64,000 bases of DNA from Verrucomicrobiota bacterium (GTDB lineage: Bacteria; Verrucomicrobiota; Verrucomicrobiia; Limisphaerales; UBA1319): the NCBI GenBank assembly GCA_022711435.1, contig JAKLFB010000020.1, positions 1 to 64,000 of the forward strand. The letters are read 5' to 3'. A program made the translations under genes and the position numbers. How positions within the stretch are numbered: the first letter of the stretch is position 1; each line of letters opens with the position of its first letter. The notes under the pieces were generated by a model. That model saw only the letters and a program-made list of their open reading frames with translations, did not search any database and was not told the origin of the DNA. Below, piece after piece: positions 45,642 to 53,185 of this stretch.

Positions 45642-46387
45642 GCGATGAGGGCTTCATCAGGGATTTCAAAACGCCGGCTCGACAGCGCATCCGGCTTCGT
45701 CGGCTGCACCCCGTGGCCCGCCACGGCTGCCTGCTTCATCGAGTGGACAGTGATCACGTTGGGCGGCGTCGCCGGCATGAAGGTGATCTTGGCTTCCATC
45801 TGGAGATTAACATCACCCGGCTTCCCCCGCGATATCAGCCACCCCGCAATCGCCTCCTGGATCGCCTGGGCCAATTCCTGCCCCTCCTCCGGTTGCCAGC
45901 CTTGCCACATCTCCTGCACCGCGTTCAACCACGGGTTCCGCGGCGCGCATGGCCTCTCCGCCAGCGGCACCGCCCAGTCGCTCCGCCGCCGCGCCACCGA
46001 GTGCAGGTAGCCCGCGTCGAGCTTCCCGTCACTCAGGGCAAACAGAAGCACATTGATCACCCGTGAAGGCCGTTCCCGCCCCGTTTCCCAGCGCGTCCAG
46101 GTCTTCTCCCCGATCTGCAGCATCTCGGAGATTTGCGGCTGCGTCAGCCCCAGCCGCTTTCGCAGGGCCTTGATCTGCTCCGGCAGCAGCAGTCCCATGT
46201 GCCGCGCTTTCACCTTGTCCAGCATCGCCGTCGCCTCGGCATCGAGGTAAACCTCCCCGTCCTTGGGATCCCGCCAAGCGGGAACCTTTACCTGAATTGT
46301 TTCTGCAATCCCGATGCCGTCGAGATTCGGGATGTGGACCGGTTCCTCGACTTCAATTCTTTCCAGCCGTTCTTTCAAACCTTTCAT
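45638..46387 (-). CDS. Xre/MqsA-like antitoxin with long C-terminal extension
   Basis: 249 residues. A helix-turn-helix of the MqsA/Xre type spans about residues 65-120 (LLPEQIKALRKRLGLTQPQ, IGEKTWTRWETGRERPSRVI). No zinc-binding CxxC N-terminal domain is seen; instead there is a short PAWRDPKDGEVYLDAEA stretch. The remaining 130 residues exceed a normal antitoxin and include SMKQAAVAGHGVQP and RRFEIPDEALIA, a candidate chaperone-addiction region. Both ends overlap neighbours by ATGA (toxin upstream, SecB-like gene downstream). Likely autorepressor through the palindrome at 46751-46766. Confidence 0.8.
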   Translation of the reverse strand: MKGLKERLERIEVEEPVHIPNLDGIGIAETIQVKVPAWRDPKDGEVYLDAEATAMLDKVKARHMGLLLPEQIKALRKRLGLTQPQISEMLQIGEKTWTRWETGRERPSRVINVLLFALSDGKLDAGYLHSVARRRSDWAVPLAERPCAPRNPWLNAVQEMWQGWQPEEGQELAQAIQEAIAGWLISRGKPGDVNLQMEAKITFMPATPPNVITVHSMKQAAVAGHGVQPTKPDALSSRRFEIPDEALIA

Positions 46388-46731
46388 AACAATTCCAGGC
46401 CTTTCAAGGGCCGGTGTGCGGAATACACGATCACGATTTCGTCAGTGGTAAGATTGACCTTGGCATAGACAGACACGCTCCTGTAGGGGAAGATGAAGGC
46501 GTACGATTCACCCGTTTCATCCATCTCATGTCTTTTTCCGACCAGGTTGTCGTCGTCCAGCGCCGATGCAAGCGCATCACCCAGTTCATAGTCGAACGGA
46601 CAGAACGGCAGACTGGCCCAGTCACGCCTGGCGCGCTGTCGAATTATCACCGACCCCTGCTTCCCTTCCCGTAAAATGGCTGCCACTTTCGTTCGCCAGG
46701 TCTTTGGGATGGGAGCGATCTCATCATTCAT
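46384..46731 (-). CDS. Probable toxin of the TAC operon
   Basis: 115 residues, first gene of the operon. Sequence such as KTWRTKVAAILREGKQGSV, RRDWASLPFCPFDYELGD and YAKVNLTTDEIVIVYSAHRP is compatible with a small RelE/MqsR-like or related toxin (C-terminal sheet with late basic residues). I cannot assign the exact family. Position ahead of an Xre antitoxin and a SecB-like chaperone, with ATGA overlap, supports the toxin role. Start ATG 46731, 20 nt downstream of a palindrome. Confidence 0.65.
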   Translation of the reverse strand: MNDEIAPIPKTWRTKVAAILREGKQGSVIIRQRARRDWASLPFCPFDYELGDALASALDDDNLVGKRHEMDETGESYAFIFPYRSVSVYAKVNLTTDEIVIVYSAHRPLKGLELL

Positions 46732-46750
46732 GTCCTATCATCTATCAAAG

Positions 46751-46776
46751 GGTATCTATTGATACCTCACTGTCAA
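46751..46776 (-). promoter_or_regulatory. Palindromic operator and -35 element of the TAC operon
   Basis: GGTATC-TATT-GATACC (46751-46766) is a perfect 6-bp inverted repeat. On the minus strand it lies just downstream of TTGACA (complement of 46771-46776), so it would cover the -10 region, the classic place for an autorepressor. The -10 itself is weak (TACCCT). Confidence 0.5.
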
Positions 46777-46886
46777 TGGTTATCTCAATCATTTTGCATG
46801 CCACTCGGATTTATGTGTGTATTACACTACACCTGAGCATCTTACATAAATTAGCACCCCGCTTCATGACCGTAAGAATCAACCGT

Positions 46887-47170
46887 TCAGAACCCGTTCC
46901 CGCCAACTTCCTTCAAGAAATCATCAATCGTCGCTGCAGCTTTAGCTGCGAGAAAACCACCTAGCTTGTTCCAATCGAATCAAACAGTCGCGCCTGCATT
47001 CGCACATCCTGATACTCAAAATAAGCCTTCCTGGAGGCAATCAGCACCGTTCCCGATGAATCCATCGTGCGCATCAGGTTGCCAATCGCCGAAAGCGCCT
47101 CCCCCTTCGCGTCCCGGACAAACATTTCCTCGAACCCATCGAACGCCGGCCGGTACCAGCACGCCCAGCT
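46887..47170 (-). pseudogene. Frameshifted gene remnant
   Basis: Reading the minus strand from about 47170, one frame gives RPAFDGFEEMFVRDAKGEAL and GTVLIASRKAYFEYQDVRMQ up to a stop; a shifted frame then gives GGFLAAKAAATIDDFLKE and ends at 46887. Both parts look protein-like and together suggest the 3' end of a lost ATPase-like gene, but I cannot name it. A second fragment on the plus strand (47.2-47.28 kb, AYFGQELMPLGDKLWAVPLH) abuts it, so this is a decay zone. Confidence 0.35.
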
Positions 47171-47321
47171 TTTCTGAGCGATTCCCGGCCTGCGCTGCGG
47201 GCGTGCTGGCGTATTTCGGACAGGAGCTCATGCCGCTGGGCGACAAGCTCTGGGCAGTGCCGCTGCACATGTTGCTGGCATGAATGATCAGACACAACGT
47301 CATCAGTCACGCCGCATGAGG

Positions 47322-47460
47322 CCTGCCTGCCGGCAGGCAGGGCACGCGGCCTGTCTACATCGCCGGCGTCGGTCGCCGTGTAGGCCCGGTCCCCCGACCG
47401 GGCGTTTGGGAGACAGGCTATCAACCGCCGCATGAGGGCACGCGGCCTACAACGCGAGAC
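47322..47460 (+). repeat. REP-like hairpins and GCACGCGGCCTAC elements
   Basis: Includes the perfect 20-bp palindrome CCTGCCTGCCGGCAGGCAGG (47322-47341), the stem GCCCGGTC-CCCC-GACCGGGC (47384-47403), and two GGGCACGCGGCCT words. The latter recur inverted at 18.9 kb. AGACAGGCTATCAACCG occurs twice (47412 and 47459). Non-coding; marks the gap before the EF-hand protein. Confidence 0.7.
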
Positions 47461-47486
47461 AGGCTATCAACCGCTGCAGGCTGCGA

Positions 47487-49685
47487 TTATGCCGGGGGCG
47501 CGTTGGTGCCGGCGGGGGCGATCTGCTCGAGCTGGGGCGTCTTGGCTTCCTGGGATTTGTGGTAGCGATGCCATCCGTAGGCGGCGGCGGCCGCCAGGGC
47601 CAGGATGATCAGGATGGTGAGGTAGAGCGGGCCGCGCCGCTTCTCGGCGTAGGGATCGTCGAGGGTGCGCGACGAATTGGGCGGCAGCTTGGCAGTCTTG
47701 GTCAGGGCGCCGCCGAAGGGGATGTTGATGCGGACGCGTCCGTTGACGGCCCAGCCGTTGGCATCGAGGATGGGGCCGAGGTTGCGCTGGCGGAGCTTGA
47801 GCCAGGCGATGATCATCGAGGGGGCGGAGATCAGCAGCATGACGGCGACGATGGCCACCGGCTTCTGCCACCAGACCAGGTTCATGAACGAGCCGGCGAG
47901 GGCGGCGATGGCGGTGCCGATGGCGCCGATCGCCAGCCCGATGGCGGCGAAGATGCCGACCATCTTGCCGATGTCAAACGCGGTCGGGGGCGCGGCGGCT
48001 TTGGGGGCATCGATTTTCTGGGCGGCGCCGGCGACCCCCGCGGCCATCTTGTCCTCGGCGGCTTTTTCCCGGGCGGAGGCGAACTTCTCGATCTGCTGCT
48101 CGATGAGGCGGATGAATTTCTTGTAGGGGGACCAGAAGGCCTGGCCGATGCTGATGGGCTGGTCGATGATCTTGACGATGGTGGCGTCCCAGTCCTGGCC
48201 TTTCCGGTCGTAGAACACGCCGTTGCGCCCGACCATGAGGTTATCGGAATCGCCGGCGGTGAAGGCGGCGGCGATCGTCATTTTATCGGCGGCGCCCCGG
48301 CGGGTGCAATCGCAGTAGGCGAGGTAGGTCTTGCTGAGGGCGGCGAGGGCGCCGTGTTTGGCGGGGTCGTCCACGCGGACGCAGAGGTCGCAGGCGCGGG
48401 AATCGAGGTAGAGGGTGCCGGCCTGGAAGATCGCCTTGCGTCTGCCGCTGTAGAAATCGGCGAACGCGACGAAGTTGTTGAGGAGCTGGTAGAGGTCGCG
48501 GTTGTAGCGGAGGAGGCGATCCACGTCAGCGATTCCGTTGGCTTGGGGCTCGAGCGCCCGATCCTGGGCGATGAGGTCGGCGATGGTTTTTTGGAACGGT
48601 CCCGAGAGGATTTGCCGGATCCGATCGAGGCCCAGGGATTCGACGCTCGAGCCGGCGCGGGCGGATTGCCAGGCTTCGAAGGGGGCGAGCCGGGCGCACA
48701 GCGTCTGCCATTCGGCGGCGGTGAGGGCATTTTTTTCGCCGAGCAAGGGCTTGACCACCTGGGAATGGAGCTGGGCGATCGGGGCGGCCCAGGCGGGATT
48801 GACGCCATCGACGAGGGGCAGGGGTTTGCCGGCCTCGACGCGGGCGACGGGGAATCCGGCGATCTCCGGCGTGGTGAGGCTGAGGTCTTTGGCGGCGAGA
48901 GATTGGAACTCGGATTCCTGCCGGTTGAGGGCGCTGACGGCCCGGGAATCGAAGGCGGCGAGGCGGCAGCGGGCGAAATAATCGTCGATCTTGGCGCGGA
49001 CGGCCTGGAGGATGGCGAAGGCGGCGGGGGTCTTGTCTCCCAAGGGGAGGATGGATGCGGCCTCCTTTTCGGCTTTGGCTTGCCAATCGGCGTAGGCCTG
49101 GAGGTCGGCGAAGAACTGGTCGGCCTTGGCCTGGCTGATGCCGGGCAGGCCGCTCCGGTCCGCCTCGGCCCCGAGGCACGCGATGATGTCCTGGATCACC
49201 TTGCGGGTGGGCTCGTCCTTGGCGGATTCGGCCGGGACGATGCCGTCCCCATTGAACTTGGTCTGGGCGAAGATGCGGACCGTATCGCTGGTGTCGGCCA
49301 GGCAGATGGTTTTGGCGTCGGCCTTGCCGAGGTTGGCCAGGATTTGACGGGCGGCTTCGAGCAACTGCCGTCCTTCATCGGTGGTGTCATTGATGGCGGC
49401 GAGGGGGAGGGTGTCGGAGCCTTTGCGCGACTCGCCGAGGTCTTTGAGGGTCGAGCCGAGCCATCGGACGGCGGCGAGGATTTCGGGCACCCGGATGCGG
49501 CCGTCGTGGTCGGTATCGATGAGCTCGAGGGTATGTGTGTCGCCTTCGAGCCCCCGAACGGGACAGCTCAGGGCAACCCAGAGTTTCTGGTCGAGCTGAT
49601 CGAGCGACAGGATGTCCTGGGCGGATTCGAGCCGGACTTGATCGGTGCCGCCGGCGCGGAAGAACTTCCAAGTATGGTTTGTCAT
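47487..49685 (-). CDS. EF-hand membrane protein of unknown function
   Basis: 732 residues from ATG 49685 (the frame opens 45 codons earlier in repeat DNA; the inner ATG begins MTNHTWKFFRAGGTDQVRLE, which looks native). One EF-hand-like loop, DTDHDGRIRVPE, at about 56-67; a second possible one near FNGDGIVPAES. A long helical, soluble middle follows. The C-terminal 150 residues hold three to four membrane segments (VGIFAAIGLAIGAIGTAIA, VAIVAVMLLISAPSMIIAW, PLYLTILIILALAAAAAYGW). No signal peptide, so the large domain is probably cytoplasmic or on the same side as the N-terminus. Function unknown; no operon partner in the same direction nearby. Confidence 0.8.
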   Translation of the reverse strand: MTNHTWKFFRAGGTDQVRLESAQDILSLDQLDQKLWVALSCPVRGLEGDTHTLELIDTDHDGRIRVPEILAAVRWLGSTLKDLGESRKGSDTLPLAAINDTTDEGRQLLEAARQILANLGKADAKTICLADTSDTVRIFAQTKFNGDGIVPAESAKDEPTRKVIQDIIACLGAEADRSGLPGISQAKADQFFADLQAYADWQAKAEKEAASILPLGDKTPAAFAILQAVRAKIDDYFARCRLAAFDSRAVSALNRQESEFQSLAAKDLSLTTPEIAGFPVARVEAGKPLPLVDGVNPAWAAPIAQLHSQVVKPLLGEKNALTAAEWQTLCARLAPFEAWQSARAGSSVESLGLDRIRQILSGPFQKTIADLIAQDRALEPQANGIADVDRLLRYNRDLYQLLNNFVAFADFYSGRRKAIFQAGTLYLDSRACDLCVRVDDPAKHGALAALSKTYLAYCDCTRRGAADKMTIAAAFTAGDSDNLMVGRNGVFYDRKGQDWDATIVKIIDQPISIGQAFWSPYKKFIRLIEQQIEKFASAREKAAEDKMAAGVAGAAQKIDAPKAAAPPTAFDIGKMVGIFAAIGLAIGAIGTAIAALAGSFMNLVWWQKPVAIVAVMLLISAPSMIIAWLKLRQRNLGPILDANGWAVNGRVRINIPFGGALTKTAKLPPNSSRTLDDPYAEKRRGPLYLTILIILALAAAAAYGWHRYHKSQEAKTPQLEQIAPAGTNAPPA

Positions 49686-49785
49686 AAGTCGGTTTCTGGC
49701 AGCGTCTGTTTGTGCAGAACGGATCCGAGTGTATGCGGGCTCCAGGTTTTTGCAAGGCGGACGGCGGAGTGGGCATCGCCGTGCC

Positions 49786-49870
49786 TTTCCGGCTTTCGGC
49801 TTGCCAGGTAGGGCGCGCACTCCGCTGCGCGCCGGGCGGTGAGCATGCAGCCGTCAATGCGGCGTGCGAC
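49786..49870 (+). repeat. Dispersed palindromic repeat, single unit
   Basis: CAGGTAGGGCGCGCACTCCGCTGCGCGCCGG matches the palindromic family of the 6.07-6.83 kb array; the CCGGCTTTCGGCTTGCC before it corresponds to the reverse complement of the unit junction. The rest of 49871-50267 holds no recognised gene. Confidence 0.65.
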
Positions 49871-50267
49871 GCCCCACCGGTTCGAAGAGGGAATCGGGGG
49901 AGAGGAAGCAGGCCGAGTGCGAGGTGAAGAAACTGTTGCGTCAAGCCATCGAATGTGGCGCTCAGACATGCACACCGCCTCGGTCTGCACGGTCCTCCAC
50001 GACCACAGCGCCGCCAGCCTAGCCTGTCGACCCCCCAACGGCTACCGCCGCCTTTGGCCCTCGGTCCATGCCTCTCGAAGCCCAGCCCTCGCCAACTGCC
50101 TGCCCTTCAATTCCCTCACCACTTACGTCCCGTCCCCAACCCTATCCGAACTCCGCAAACATCCAGATAAATCCCTCTGCATTTATCGTCACGAGTAACA
50201 CAACTCGCTAAGGGGCTAGCCGTCACGGCACCTTGACCTGTGCCTGAAAACTGCACACGGCGGGGTT

Positions 50268-50618
50268 ATGATCGACAACAACCATGAGAACCTGCAGCGG
50301 GACCATATCTTTCCCCGCGCGACGCTGGAGAAGCAGGGCATTTCAGCGGAACGGGCGAATCTCTATGCGAATTTCCATTTTCTGCAGGCGACGGACAACC
50401 TGAACAAATCCGACAAGTCACTGCACGAGTGGTTCAAGAGCCCAGGTGATCAATCGGACTATTCAGAGCAAGATGTAAAGGAACGGCTGATTACGTGGAA
50501 CCTTTTGCAGCACAACATATTCTGCTAGGTATTCAAGAAGCGAATGCAGGCGCTGAGACTTTTCGGGATGAGTTTGGTGGAGTTCGACGCACTATTTGCT
50601 GCGTCGAAGCAGGCCTGA
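50268..50618 (+). pseudogene. Remnant of a DUF262/DUF1524 (HNH-type) nuclease gene
   Basis: Encodes only the C-terminal part: LQRDHIFPRATLEKQGISAE (D-H-I-F-P is the HNH-like motif of DUF1524 proteins), NFHFLQATDNLNKSDKSL and SEQDVKERLITWNLL. A stop at 50526 interrupts; in a shifted frame KKRMQALRLFGMSLVEF continues to a TGA at 50618. The N-terminal DUF262 part is missing. GmrSD-like nucleases defend against modified phage DNA, so this may be a decayed defence gene beside the restriction system. Confidence 0.55.
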
Positions 50619-50749
50619 GGTGTGGGAGTGCGCCTCCTCGGGGCCGGCGGGTGTTGGCGGCCAGGTGCAGGAAGGCGCTGTGCAAGGGTGGGATGGAGGT
50701 GATGGTGCGGTAGTAAAATCTCCCTGAATAACATACTGCAAACAAGTAT

Positions 50750-50778
50750 TTGACAAGTGGCGGTGCCTGGTATAGATA
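50750..50778 (+). promoter_or_regulatory. Candidate promoter upstream of the restriction locus
   Basis: TTGACA at 50750-50755, then TAGATA at 50773-50778 (17-bp spacer) or TATAGA at 50771 (15-bp). The surrounding bases are AT-rich compared with the rest of the window. It faces the structured element at 50824 and the half-length S gene. Confidence 0.5.
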
Positions 50779-50789
50779 TTATGCTATAA

Positions 50790-51008
50790 ATGGATACTGT
50801 AATAAGTGCTACAACAAAAGAAAGGCCCGAACGCGGGGAAGCAAGCCTCCTGCGGACGGGCCAAATCGAGCTCAGCCGGAGCCAAGCTAGTCATCTGCTG
50901 TGTAGCTCATCGGCCGGGCGGAAGCAAAACAACAGTGATGAACAGACGCGGATGGCGATCGAGCGCGACCTGGTCACGAAGTACAACCCACCCTGCAACG
51001 GGCCGTGA
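50790..51008 (+). other. Short frame with a strong internal hairpin; possible nuclease remnant or structured RNA
   Basis: An ATG frame of 72 codons (50790-51008) ends MAIERDLVTKYNPPCNGP, similar to the last residues of some GIY-YIG-type proteins, but the catalytic core is absent. Within it, 50824-50862 folds as GGCCCG-AA-CGCGGG-loop-CCTGCG-GA-CGGGCC, two 6-bp helices (one G-U) with a symmetric 2x2 internal loop. It lies some 40 nt after the predicted transcription start. Either a decayed gene or an untranslated RNA leader. Confidence 0.35.
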
Positions 51009-51058
51009 CGGTGAACCGTGGGGGCGGGCCGGATGGCGGCCCGTCCCCTCCTATAAGA

Positions 51059-51664
51059 ATGCAAACCAAAGCACTGAGAGAGTTGGCAGAAATCCGCACC
51101 GGGTATCCTTTTCGCGGTGGCGTGGACCGCGTGCCTGAGGGTGGCTGCCTGCTGGTCCAGGCGGGCAATATTGACGGCGAGGCCGGGGACCTGACCGGTG
51201 AGCCGACGCGGATCGTGACACCGTCGAATTTCCGGGAGCACGTGCTGCACTTCGCTGACGTGCTGTTGATTGCGCGTGGTCCCCGGAACGATGCCGCGAC
51301 CTATACCTGGGGCGACGGCGTGGCGGTGGCGGCTTCGCACCTGATGATTTTGCGGACAGCCGGGCGGATTTCGTTCCCGGATTACCTGACATGGTTTCTG
51401 AACCTGCCCGCAACGCAGGCCAAGATTCGGGCGATGAGGTCGGAGTCCACGGTGCCGTTTGTGTCGGTGGAGGCGTTGGGGCGGCTGCGGGTGCCAGTAC
51501 CGAGCTTTGATGCACAGAACGCGATTGCCGGGATCCAGAAACTGAGCACGCAGGAGCAGCGGCTGATGGAACAGCTCAGGCGGCAGCGCCGGGTGTATGT
51601 GGACGGGCTTTTGATGGAGGCCGTGCAGCGCGGGTGCGGCGGCCATGGAACCAATAACCAGTAA
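51059..51664 (+). CDS. Half-length type I restriction specificity (S)-like protein
   Basis: 201 residues with a single target-recognition domain and one C-terminal coiled coil, half the size of a normal HsdS. Seen: LRELAEIRTGYPFRGG at the N-terminus, QAGNIDG, VLLIARGPRNDAATYTWGDG, and a helical end QNAIAGIQKLSTQEQRLMEQ. Start ATG at 51059; upstream in-frame codons have no ribosome site. It precedes hsdM by 30 nt. It may dimerise to give a palindromic specificity, act as an alternative S subunit, or regulate the complex. Confidence 0.75.
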   Translation: MQTKALRELAEIRTGYPFRGGVDRVPEGGCLLVQAGNIDGEAGDLTGEPTRIVTPSNFREHVLHFADVLLIARGPRNDAATYTWGDGVAVAASHLMILRTAGRISFPDYLTWFLNLPATQAKIRAMRSESTVPFVSVEALGRLRVPVPSFDAQNAIAGIQKLSTQEQRLMEQLRRQRRVYVDGLLMEAVQRGCGGHGTNNQ

Positions 51665-51694
51665 CCATACATTTTCGAATTTAGAAAAGGGAAC

Positions 51695-53185
51695 ATGAAG
51701 ACGATTAACCAAGACGAGATCAATGCGGTGGCGTGGCGGGCGTGTGACACTTTTCGGGGCACGATCGACCCTGCCCAGTATAAGGATTACATCCTGGTCA
51801 TGCTGTTCCTGAAGTACCTGTCCGATGTGTGGAAGGACAAGAAGGAGGAGTACGAGAATGAGTTCAAGGGGGACGCTGAGCGGGTGAAGCGGCGGCTGGC
51901 ACGGGAGCGGTTTGTGATGCCGGACGGCTGCGATTTTTACAGCCTGTATGAGAAGCGCAGCGAGGCGAACATCGGCGAGCTGATCAACACAGTGCTGGAG
52001 CAGCTTGAGGATGCGAACAAGGCGAAGCTGGAGGGTGTGTTCCGGAACATTGATTTCAACTCGGAGGCGAACCTGGGCCAGACCAAGGAGCGGAACAAGC
52101 GCCTGAAGGATTTGCTGCAGGATTTTGCGGTGGATGAACTGGACCTGCGGCCTTCGCACGTTGGGAAGCAGGACATCATCGGTAACACGTACCAATACCT
52201 GATTGGGCGGTTCGCGAGTGACGCAGGGAAGAAGGGGGGCGAGTTCTATACGCCGGCGGAGGTGTCGGAGCTGCTGGCGAAATTGCTGGCGCCGAAGAAG
52301 GGGAGCCGGATTTGCGACCCGACTTGCGGCTCGGGATCGCTGCTCATCCAGGTGTCGGACCAAGTGGGTGACAACGATTTCTCCCTGTTCGGGCAGGAAA
52401 TGAATGGGAGCACGTGGGCGCTGGCTCGGATGAACATGCTGGTTCACAACAAGGACGCGGCGCGAATCGAGTGGGGGGACACGATTAACAACCCGAAGCT
52501 CATCGAAGGAGATGCCTTGATGAAATTCGATGTCGTCGTGGCGAATCCGCCCTTCTCGCTGGATAAGTGGGGAGCCGAGGGAGCGGAGGCCGACAAGTTC
52601 CACCGGTTCCACCGGGGTGTGCCGCCGAAAAGCAAGGGCGACTATGCTTTCATCAGCCACATGGTCGAGAGCGCCAGGGAGGATGGTGGAAAGGTTGGCG
52701 TCATCGCGCCGCATGGCGTTCTGTTCCGGGGGGGCTCGGAGGGGCGAATTCGGAGGGCGCTGATTGAGGAAAACCTGGTCGAAGCGGTAATCGGGTTGCC
52801 GGAAAAGCTGTTTTTTGGAGCTGGCATTGCGGCTGTGATCCTGATCATTAAGAAGGGTAAGAAGACGAGGGACGTGCTGTTTATTGATGCGAGCCGGGAA
52901 TATGTGGAGGGCACGAACCAGAACAAGCTGGGCCGCGAGCATATTGGGAAAATCGTGGTGACGTTCAAGGCCTTTAAGAGTGTGGAGCGGTATGCCTGTC
53001 GGGCGACGCCGGATGAGATTCGGGAGAACGACTACAACCTGAACATTCCTCGGTATGTGGATACCTTTGAGCCCGAAAAGGACGTGGACCTTAAGCAAGT
53101 TGGGAAGGAGATCGAGTCCCTGGAGCGTGAGCTGGCAACCATTCGGGCGCAGATGGGGGCTCATCTTAAGGAGCTGGGGATATGA
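51695..53185 (+). CDS. hsdM: Type I restriction-modification DNA methyltransferase HsdM
   Basis: N6-adenine methyltransferase of the type I complex, 496 residues. N-terminal helical domain (INAVAWRACDTFRGTIDPAQ, LVMLFLKYLSDVWKDKK) is followed by GGEFYTPAEVSELLAKLL, SAM-binding motif I DPTCGSGSLL near residue 208 and catalytic motif IV NPPF at about 284. The C-terminal helix region interacts with HsdS. AAAAGGGAAC upstream is a good ribosome site. Stop overlaps the HsdS start (ATGA). Confidence 0.96.
   Translation: MKTINQDEINAVAWRACDTFRGTIDPAQYKDYILVMLFLKYLSDVWKDKKEEYENEFKGDAERVKRRLARERFVMPDGCDFYSLYEKRSEANIGELINTVLEQLEDANKAKLEGVFRNIDFNSEANLGQTKERNKRLKDLLQDFAVDELDLRPSHVGKQDIIGNTYQYLIGRFASDAGKKGGEFYTPAEVSELLAKLLAPKKGSRICDPTCGSGSLLIQVSDQVGDNDFSLFGQEMNGSTWALARMNMLVHNKDAARIEWGDTINNPKLIEGDALMKFDVVVANPPFSLDKWGAEGAEADKFHRFHRGVPPKSKGDYAFISHMVESAREDGGKVGVIAPHGVLFRGGSEGRIRRALIEENLVEAVIGLPEKLFFGAGIAAVILIIKKGKKTRDVLFIDASREYVEGTNQNKLGREHIGKIVVTFKAFKSVERYACRATPDEIRENDYNLNIPRYVDTFEPEKDVDLKQVGKEIESLERELATIRAQMGAHLKELGI

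Noticed and set aside
47559..49811. Plus-strand open frame of about 750 codons
   Set aside because: Antisense to the EF-hand membrane protein; Gly/Asp/Val-rich translation mirrors the real gene.
50824..50862. Hairpin as group II intron domain V
   Set aside because: It lacks the AGC triad, the bulge and the GNRA loop expected for domain V, and no reverse transcriptase is nearby.
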